From Gracilaria caudata (Eukaryota; Rhodophyta; Florideophyceae; Gracilariales; Gracilariaceae), in NCBI GenBank assembly GCA_030374735.1, contig JASCIV010000759.1, positions 1 to 12,772 on the forward strand: a stretch of DNA of 12,772 nt, read 5' to 3'. Position numbers and translations under genes: made by a program. The first letter of the stretch is position 1; the number at the start of each line of letters is the position of its first letter. This document shows positions 7,733 through 12,772 of this stretch, piece after piece. Below the pieces are notes generated by a model that ran no database searches, had not been told where the DNA came from, and saw only the letters and a program-made list of their open reading frames with translations.

Positions 7733-7742
7733 TTTATTTATA
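7733..7742 (-). promoter_or_regulatory. LTR TATA box with overlapping AATAAA
   Basis: On the minus strand the LTR contains CACTATAAATAAAAGC, with TATAAATA at 7742-7735. In the 5' LTR the same sequence would drive transcription of the element. An AATAAA hexamer (7738-7733) overlaps it. It lies upstream of the predicted start, so it would fall in U3 and be transcribed only in the 3' LTR copy, where it could act as a poly(A) signal. Confidence 0.6.
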
Positions 7743-7877
7743 GTGCCCAAAATGTTGTTGCGGTATCGGACAAAACAGTCTCACTTGTCGCACACTGTGT
7801 GCACACGGCGCGCATATGCGTGCCGTCAATGCACATACAACAACCCAAATTTTTTGATTAGGCAAGTCAAAAAATCC

Positions 7878-7915
7878 TGACGTAATCCGGAGGCGTTGCT
7901 CCAATTCTGACGTAA
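7878..7915 (-). promoter_or_regulatory. Two CRE/ATF-like sites in U3
   Basis: TTACGTCAGGAT and TTACGTCAGAAT occur in the same orientation on the minus strand (plus-strand TGACGTAA cores at 7878-7885 and 7908-7915), exactly 30 bp apart and upstream of the TATA box. TGACGTAA is a classical bZIP (CREB/ATF) half-consensus, so these are candidate enhancer repeats. Function is inferred from motif, repetition and position. Confidence 0.45.
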
Positions 7916-7988
7916 CCAACGACACTGCCGTGTAGATTTCCGGTTCACGAGCCGTACCCAAGCCGGTAGCGGACAGTAAAATACAACA

Positions 7989-7998
7989 GCGCCCCATA
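7989..7998 (-). other. Polypurine tract (plus-strand primer)
   Basis: Immediately upstream of the 3' LTR on the minus strand the sequence reads TATGGGGCGC before TGTTG. A short G-rich run at this exact place is where Ty3/gypsy elements prime plus-strand DNA. It is short and contains a C, so it is a weak tract; the position abutting the LTR is the main evidence. Confidence 0.5.
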
Positions 7999-8026
7999 CG
8001 TTGGAAAGCGTAAGGTTGTGAACGTA

Positions 8027-9332
8027 TCAGATATTTGCAATTACTGTACGCTGCCGTTGCGTACCATTAGCCTTCATTTCCGCTAGGAACTCTTTGACCA
8101 GAACCGGAACGTCACTGCGCAAGCTTTCCAACATAATCCAGTCGTTTTCTTCTTCTGCAAACCCTTTCCATTTCACCAAAACTTCCACCTTGCCATTCAG
8201 ACGTCTTATGTCGTCTAATCTGTCAATTACCAGAAGTTCTCCGGCTTGATACGCTAAATGATTTCTTAACTCTTCCGTAACCTCAAAACATTTGTTTCGG
8301 AAAAACGTAAGTCTTCGACCGTGCACAGTATCCTTCTTTCCGTTCAAAAGATCCTCGATCTCAAAAACGTACTCTGACAGGCAGTGAATTATCCTGAATG
8401 GTCCGCGCCAGCGTAGGGACGGCTTACGACCCTTCTCTCGTTCAAGGACACCCCTGAGGACATAATCGCCTTCGGTAAAATTGATCGGGCGGACGTTGGT
8501 CTTTCGATTGTGTGCATCGACAGCCTTCTGTCTTTTGCGACTAGACTTCTGTGCAACATCGCGATGCATGTTATCGAGTGCCCCTTGCAGGTCCTTCACA
8601 TGCAGTAACTGTTTAGCACGGACTTCATCCATGCTGTACACCTTGACTACGTCACTCGCACAGTGCTTCACAGTAGAAAGAGGTGAGTCCTGGGGTAGAC
8701 CAGTAAAAACAGTCAACGGGCATCTGTTTCCAAGTCTTTCCAGCAGGGAGTTGTTAAGCGTTGATTGCACGATCGGAAGGACAGTAGGCCAGCATCGTTG
8801 AGGCAGCTGAAATTCAGAGAGTAGCGCACGGGTAGCTCGCAAAAGTTCTCTGCATACGACTTCAATTGTTCCGTTAGACCACGGGCAATAAGCCAAAGTG
8901 AAATGATGTCCCGATTTGAGACAGTCACGAAGAATTCCTACAAGTTCGTTCTTGAAGTGTGAACCGCGGTCCGAAATCCACTGCCTTGCTACTCCAAATG
9001 CGGAGAACCATCGAATGAGAATTTCGCTTGTGATTTCAGCGGATGTCTCTGTTGTTGCGGTTAACCAGACATAGCCGCTGTGATCGTCTTTAACGATCAG
9101 CACATAGCAATTTCCGTTTTCGCCCTTAGACATATAACAAAAATCAAAATGTATGATCTCATTTGGGCGGTCAGCGTGCAGTGCATGGCCTAGAGGTCTC
9201 GGCACAATCTTCCCAGAGGCTGTACACAAGCAATGTAGGCAAGATTTGACGAATGTATCGACGTCCTCCTTCAAAGATTTCCAATAGAAATAGGCCTGCA
9301 CAGTAGCCTTGGTCACCGCTGGACCACGATGG
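8027..9332 (-). pseudogene. Integrase with GPF module and C-terminal chromodomain
   Basis: In the frame one step away from RNase H the integrase is complete from its second zinc-binding His. The HHCC finger is H-x5-H-x29-C-x2-C, with the frameshift between the two His. The catalytic triad is D (HFDFCYM, 9145-9143), D (WISDRGSHFKNE, 8971-8969) and E (SNGTIEVV, 8863-8861) with D-x57-D-x35-E spacing. A GPF motif (LRWRGPFRII, near 8400) is characteristic of chromoviruses. The chromodomain occupies about 8239-8081: LLVIDRL, VLVKWKGFAEEENDW. It keeps the W and F of the methyl-lysine cage in VKWKGF but has no aromatic residue at the first cage position, as described for divergent (group II) Gypsy chromodomains. 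It would steer insertion to particular chromatin. The frame ends 38 bases before the LTR. No start codon of its own is expected. Confidence 0.93.
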
Positions 9333-9340
9333 CCCCCCCC

Positions 9341-9869
9341 AACCGGTGTGGGCTGCAATCTGAATCCGAAGTTGAAGACACCTATCCTGGTCTGTGATCC
9401 AATGGAATCCTTTCTTGGCGACCCAACCACAGTCGGTCTTCTCAAATTCTCTCGTTGGCTTGCTACTCTCCTTGTTCTGAGACACCAATATATCCTTTAG
9501 AGAGGGCCAGTCCAGCTTCGAGTCAGCACCGGGGTTTACTGGGGCTAGCAGGAGTGAACGTAGTCGAGGGATTTGTTTGGAATTAACAGTAGCCCGGGGT
9601 TGAACCGCCCACCCCGTCAGCATGTCCGCCCACACATTTCTCTCGCCCAGCAAATGTTCAATGACGTACCGGAATGCACTGAGCTTAATGGCCCACCGCA
9701 TAAGCTTGCTACCGGTATGACGAGAGATTCCTGGGTTAGTTTCAAACGGGTTGTATAGATATACAAGGTTTGCATGGCCTGTATAGATAGATACTTCATT
9801 CCCGATTATCAGATAATCAAGCCGATACATGGCCTCTACTATGGCATAACCCTCTTTTTCTGGTACGCT
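9341..9869 (-). pseudogene. RNase H remainder, linker and first half of integrase zinc finger
   Basis: Downstream of the TAG the frame gives SVPEKEGYAIVEAMYRLDYL (RNase H catalytic Glu present), then IYTGHANLVYLY. Gypsy RNase H normally has T-D-H-x-x-L here, with the Asp catalytic; this copy has Gly from GGC at 9779-9777. The fourth catalytic Asp is present in VWADMLTGW (9626-9624). A linker of about 80 residues leads to the integrase zinc-binding domain, whose first His is in IAAHTGW. The frame then meets the C8 run at 9333-9340 and shifts, continuing uselessly to a stop at 9171-9173. Confidence 0.88.
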
Positions 9870-10496
9870 CTAATTAGCGGAAGATCCAGTAAAAGCTCCC
9901 GATAAGAAACATAGGGGCAAATGGTCTTGGTCTTCAATTTCAAGACGGCGTTGCTTTTTGGGCACTTGAGTAAGAACCGCTGCCCAATGAGATTCAGAGG
10001 CATCTGTGAACAGGCACAGGTCGTGATCGGGCTGAGGGTGCGCAAGTTTCACTGAAGCTGTGATTTGCTTTTTGATGCTGTCGAAAGCAGCTTCATGATT
10101 GGCGCCCCACGAGCTGGCCAGTGATATCTTACGAACGGATTTCTTCGTCCTTTTTCCTGCCTTCTTGTAACAATCCTCTAGCAGAGCATGCAGAGGTGCA
10201 ACAAGTTCTGCATAGGCCCGAATAGAATTTCTCATCCAGTTAGTAGCGCAGAGAAGTTGTTGCAGCTCGTCGGCAAAGGAAGGAGTCTTCATGTTTAGAA
10301 GAGAGTCAAAATGTCGAGGGTGGTACTGGATGCCATCTTTGGAGATGATTCTGCCACAGAATTGAACTTCCTTGTTGAATAGAAAAGATTTCTCTGCATG
10401 CACCTTGATTCCTACTTCAGTACAGACTTGCAAGAAACTTTCCAGACTATCCAAAAGTTCATCCTCGTCCGTAGCGTAGAACAGAAAATCGTCCAA
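9870..10496 (-). pseudogene. Reverse transcriptase C-terminal half and RNase H start, between two stops
   Basis: The same frame continues after the TGA with LDDFLFYATDEDELL. L-D-D-F supplies the two catalytic Asp residues, the position before Leu being normally aromatic. CGRIISKDGI and LLCATNWMRN are the thumb and connection motifs of Gypsy reverse transcriptases. RNase H, which degrades the RNA template, starts near 10020: CLFTDASESHWAAVL carries the first catalytic Asp (10004-10002). The frame is stopped by TAG at 9872-9870 just before SVPEKEGYAIVEAM, whose Glu is the second catalytic residue. There is no plausible start codon here; it is only expressible by readthrough of the first stop. 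The oomycete/chytrid resemblance is from memory. Confidence 0.9.
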
Positions 10497-12620
10497 TCAC
10501 TGAATCATTTTGTTGACGCGGCCGTCGAATTTTTCCTGCAGGACAGCTTGGAAGTGGTTCCCGGAATCGCTGCCTCCTTGAAGCCATCGACGGGATGAAT
10601 AAACTCCAATTGGAGTTTGTATCGACATGAACTCCTGGGATTCCTTGGACAATGGCCCCTGCCAATACCCATGAGCCAAGTCTATGTTTGCAAAACACGT
10701 GCTCCCAGACACGTCCTGAAATTTAGAATCAAGATGCGGCATGGGGGATTGAATTGGAACCGTCTGCGCATTAGGTCCTCTAAGATCGACTGTGAAACGG
10801 AGTTTAGTAGATTCTGGCTTTGGGACAGCCAGCGCAGGGCTCGCCCATCGAGCGCCAGGGTTCTTGTAAATGGCGCCAAAGGATTCAAGTTCCCGGATGG
10901 TCTGAATAATGAATTCTCTCTGCTTTCGCGCATAACGGCGTTGTGGAGAGCGAAATGGTATTGCGTTCCTAGCTGGGGTAACGGCCAATGGCGGAACGCT
11001 AGCCGGTGGGTCAGGGCCCAGCTTGATCCGGAACGCTTCTCTGTACTTCTCTAGAATTTTGGCCATACGATTATGGCCTTCATCTGTGATACCATTCTCC
11101 TTCGCCCTTCCAAGAATTCCTTGTAGCGCAGTGTCAATAGATTCTTTAGAATCTAACCCAATTCCAGCTGCCAGAGCCTCTGGGAGAGATATAGGGTCGT
11201 CGTCCAAGTTTTGATACGAGAGCCCATAGTATTTAGTAGCGGCCAGCTTGAGCTGGGCTTGGTCGATTTCAGAAAGGGTCTTGTCGTGAACGTGGCTACT
11301 GACACGTTCGAGGTGTTCATCCCAATTAAATCCAATGGCTTTCAGGAAAGGCCGTCCGAGCAGAACCTCATCCATTTCTTCATCTACCACGTAAAAGGTA
11401 ACTCCACGAATACGCACAGGGATATTCGAGCCTGGAATAAAAATAGTGATGGATAAAACAATTCTCCTGGATGCGGTGTAATTGCCTTCAACGTTGAACG
11501 CACCTCTCAGCTCCAACGGATGTTCCAGAACATTGGTTGGTACTGAGGGTCCTCCTTCGATTATGTCCTTGTAGAGATTGTAAGGTAGGGCACTGCAGTC
11601 GGCCCCGTAGTCCCCAAGAGCCACTGCTGTAACTCTATCTTCGATACGAACGCGATATCGCCCATCTTCTGTTGATTCAGAAACTACTTCAGTTTTCCTG
11701 ACAGCCTTGGCGGCCTTCTTGTCCTTGAAGTACTGGTCCAGTAGTTCCTTTCGTCTCTCTGGTGATGTAATAGGACAATTCTTTACACGGTGAATTTCCC
11801 CACATTCGGGGTTGAGGCATTGATCCGTCCACTCCTTGGTTGGTTGCTTCTTCCCAGAAGATATACCTCCCTTACCAGAGCTGGAAATACCTGTATCCTT
11901 TTGCTCACCGCCAGTTCTGCGTACTTTGGGAGCCTTCCCAGCCTTTTTCACGTGATCGATGCGACTACGCTTACCGGTAGAGCCCATTCGTGCGCGAGCA
12001 GTTTCATTCTGCAAGACCTGTACTGCAAGAGACGCAGCCTCTTCCCGGAAGAATTTTATATCGCTTTTTTCTTCGGTGTTCCAAAGCTCCCTTTTCATCT
12101 TCATACGTTCTCGTAACAGCGCGGGTTCTAGTTTGTCCACGAGTTTGTTTATCATAAACTTCGCTTTATCCTTGTCAGTAAAGATTGAAGACGCATTATG
12201 CTGATCAAGTGCCTTAATTACGTCTATAACAAATGTAGTGACAGCTCCCGCAGGATCTTGATTACAGATCTTGTAAGAAACGGAAGACAATGCAGCCTCA
12301 AATCGTTCTGATAAATCCTTTGGTGCCGCTGCGAGAGCATCTTTGAACCATTTTTGAACCTTCTCGACGGTTGCCGCTTCCACGGTAGAGGCATTCTCGA
12401 TTTCCCCCATGATGCATAGGGCATGCAACGTCGTGCTCTCGATACAGTCACGTACAGAAGCGACCACCATTTGGTCGTTCTCATTACGTGTGCGATTCAC
12501 GTCCGCACACTTCTCCTTATACGCGGCGTATGCGGTTTCAAACCGAATGAGAGCAGGTTGAGTAACTTCCCGTAGTACTGGAGCCTTGATGTAGGCAATA
12601 ACGCCATAGTTCGAAGCCAT
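10497..12620 (-). CDS. Gag, aspartic protease and N-terminal reverse transcriptase (707 aa before TGA)
   Basis: Residues 1-260 are a helical Gag capsid region ending in a Lys/Arg/Gly/Ser-rich tail. A zinc knuckle follows, C268-x4-C273-x3-H277-x4-C282, which binds RNA in Gag proteins; the usual spacing is C-x2-C-x4-H-x4-C. The retroviral-type protease has its catalytic turn at D337-Y-G-A (commonly D-S/T-G-A) and the C-terminal VLLG at 419-422. Reverse transcriptase begins near 525: the entry motif WASPALAVPK at 592-601, RFTVDLRGPN at 608-617 and the first catalytic Asp at D647 in FANIDLAHGYWQ. QGGSDSGNHFQ at 681-691 is the next family motif. The frame stops at TGA one codon before the L-D-D of the catalytic pair. 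The start 69 nt inside the leader fits Gypsy elements. Confidence 0.93.
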   Translation of the reverse strand: MASNYGVIAYIKAPVLREVTQPALIRFETAYAAYKEKCADVNRTRNENDQMVVASVRDCIESTTLHALCIMGEIENASTVEAATVEKVQKWFKDALAAAPKDLSERFEAALSSVSYKICNQDPAGAVTTFVIDVIKALDQHNASSIFTDKDKAKFMINKLVDKLEPALLRERMKMKRELWNTEEKSDIKFFREEAASLAVQVLQNETARARMGSTGKRSRIDHVKKAGKAPKVRRTGGEQKDTGISSSGKGGISSGKKQPTKEWTDQCLNPECGEIHRVKNCPITSPERRKELLDQYFKDKKAAKAVRKTEVVSESTEDGRYRVRIEDRVTAVALGDYGADCSALPYNLYKDIIEGGPSVPTNVLEHPLELRGAFNVEGNYTASRRIVLSITIFIPGSNIPVRIRGVTFYVVDEEMDEVLLGRPFLKAIGFNWDEHLERVSSHVHDKTLSEIDQAQLKLAATKYYGLSYQNLDDDPISLPEALAAGIGLDSKESIDTALQGILGRAKENGITDEGHNRMAKILEKYREAFRIKLGPDPPASVPPLAVTPARNAIPFRSPQRRYARKQREFIIQTIRELESFGAIYKNPGARWASPALAVPKPESTKLRFTVDLRGPNAQTVPIQSPMPHLDSKFQDVSGSTCFANIDLAHGYWQGPLSKESQEFMSIQTPIGVYSSRRWLQGGSDSGNHFQAVLQEKFDGRVNKMIQ

Positions 12621-12689
12621 GGTGCAAGTCGAAAGCCAGCCGCAGTGATTGTCCTCTACGAACTCGTACTCTTTGAAGTCAAAGCGCTT
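12621..12689 (-). other. 5' leader and primer-binding-site position of the Gypsy element
   Basis: The 69 bases between the 5' LTR and the Gag ATG start, on the minus strand, AAGCGCTTTGACTTCAAAG. Most elements begin the primer site with TGG, complementary to a tRNA CCA end; none is found within 30 bases of the LTR. A perfect 12-bp palindrome CAAAGCGCTTTG (12680-12691) straddles the LTR border, and CTTTGA/TCAAAG are inverted at 12671-12684. Priming may use an internal tRNA segment or self-priming, but I found no matching complement near the predicted RNA 5' end. Confidence 0.5.
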
Positions 12690-12772
12690 TGTTGAGGAGT
12701 CGTGAGAACAACTACCGCGAGAGAGGAATGCAAGGCGGGCCAGTGGACGGGCACACCTCAGAGTAAATCGGA
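12690..12772 (-). repeat. 5' LTR, partial (83 bp visible)
   Basis: Starts TGTTGAGGAGTCG and is identical to 7605-7687 in all 83 bases up to the window edge. Relative to the element this is the U5 end of the 5' LTR; its R, promoter and U3 lie outside. By analogy with the other copy it should extend to about 13073. Confidence 0.93.

Larger units (their letters stand above)
7605..7988 (-). repeat. 3' LTR (384 bp) of the Gypsy element
   Basis: The left edge is fixed by the 83-bp direct repeat shared with 12690-12772. The right edge is set at 7988 because on the plus strand the LTR then runs TGTTG...CAACA, a 5-bp terminal inverted repeat of the standard TG...CA type, and is followed directly by the purine tract. 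Within it on the minus strand are U3 with two bZIP-like sites, a TATA box, an 8-bp hairpin near the expected start site and a short R/U5. A perfect 10-bp palindrome CGCATATGCG lies at 7811-7820, and a 9-bp inverted repeat ATTTTTTGA/TCAAAAAAT with a 9-base loop at 7849-7875. Confidence 0.92.
8027..12620 (-). pseudogene. Gag-Pol polyprotein of the Gypsy element, broken at three places
   Basis: A single reading frame from the ATG at 12620-12618 (context CACCATGG on the minus strand, an excellent eukaryotic start) to the TGA at 8029-8027 covers about 1530 residues once one extra base is discounted. Gag and Pol are fused in one frame with no programmed shift needed. Breaks are TGA at 10499-10497 in the reverse transcriptase active-site box, TAG at 9872-9870 in RNase H, and an 8-base C run at 9333-9340 where seven would keep the integrase in frame. 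It would normally be cleaved by its own aspartic protease into capsid, enzyme and integrase parts, assembling a cytoplasmic particle that copies the RNA to DNA and inserts it in the genome. As it stands only a Gag-protease-partial reverse transcriptase product of 707 residues can be made without readthrough. Confidence 0.93.
7605..12772 (-). mobile_element. Ty3/gypsy chromovirus-type LTR retrotransposon, 5' LTR cut by window end
   Basis: A complete internal region on the minus strand is flanked by direct LTRs: 384 bp at 7605-7988 and the first 83 bp of its partner at 12690-12772, identical over the visible 83. Domain order is Gag, protease, reverse transcriptase, RNase H, integrase, chromodomain, which defines Ty3/gypsy (Metaviridae) and its chromovirus branch; Copia elements place integrase before reverse transcriptase. 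No env-like frame exists. If both LTRs are equally long the element spans 5469 bp and ends at about 13073. Bases 7600-7604 (GAGAA) would be the expected 5-bp target duplication, testable only outside the window. Several lesions make this copy non-autonomous. Confidence 0.95.

Noticed and set aside
8027..8080. Envelope gene downstream of pol
   Set aside because: Only 38 bases separate the integrase stop from the LTR, so there is no room for env.
8481..8801. Plus-strand open frame over integrase
   Set aside because: Shadow of the integrase on the opposite strand, which has clear catalytic motifs.
9870..10499. RIP or hypermutation of the LTR element
   Set aside because: Only two G-to-A stops, in different dinucleotide contexts, plus one A-to-G change; too few for a mutational signature.
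10617..11054. 145-codon plus-strand open frame over reverse transcriptase
   Set aside because: Shadow of the Gag-Pol frame; no independent features.

Overview
The window is eukaryotic and reads as a repeat-rich chromosome end. It has a short telomere-like C-rich array at base 1, then a non-coding spacer, then a piece of large-subunit (LSU/28S) rRNA gene on the minus strand pointing at the telomere. After that comes a long, degenerate non-LTR (LINE-like) retrotransposon on the plus strand. The LINE is cut in its endonuclease domain by a nearly complete Ty3/gypsy chromovirus-type LTR retrotransposon on the minus strand. No ordinary host protein gene is visible. The Gypsy polyprotein resembles elements I associate with oomycetes and zoosporic fungi, but the telomere-like unit (CCCTA, i.e. 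TAGGG) and the divergent rRNA leave the host lineage open.

Region by region: 1-61 telomere-like repeats; 62-799 spacer with no gene; about 800-1055 divergent LSU rRNA fragment (sarcin-ricin loop and peptidyl-transferase region recognisable, both with substitutions at near-universal positions); about 1086-7604 strongly purine-rich plus-strand LINE-like remnant. Within the LINE, the ORF1-like part carries a basic N-terminus, a coiled coil split by a 280-bp foldback element (2816-3095), a repeat-bearing island (3336-3671), and a conserved-looking core with two in-frame stops (3803-4693). A long charged stretch of uncertain coding status follows (4694-7137), then an exonuclease-endonuclease-phosphatase (EEP) fragment (7170-7604) that ends abruptly where the LTR begins.

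From 7605 to the window end lies the LTR element. It has a 384-bp 3' LTR (7605-7988), a purine tract, a gag-pol reading frame from 12620 down to 8027 (Gag with zinc knuckle, protease, reverse transcriptase, RNase H, integrase, GPF module, chromodomain), a 69-nt leader, and the first 83 bp of the 5' LTR (12690-12772), identical to the other LTR over all 83 bases. Gag-pol is broken by an in-frame TGA at the reverse transcriptase active site, an in-frame TAG in RNase H, an extra base in a C8 run inside the integrase zinc finger, and loss of an RNase H catalytic aspartate. The LTRs look young while the polyprotein is dead. That suggests a copy mobilised in trans by an intact relative, or damage or errors acquired afterwards.

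The order of events that best fits: rDNA next to a telomere; a LINE joined to the rDNA in antisense; small inserts into the LINE; finally the LTR element. Both transposon classes could plausibly be maintained here because subtelomeric rDNA tolerates insertions.
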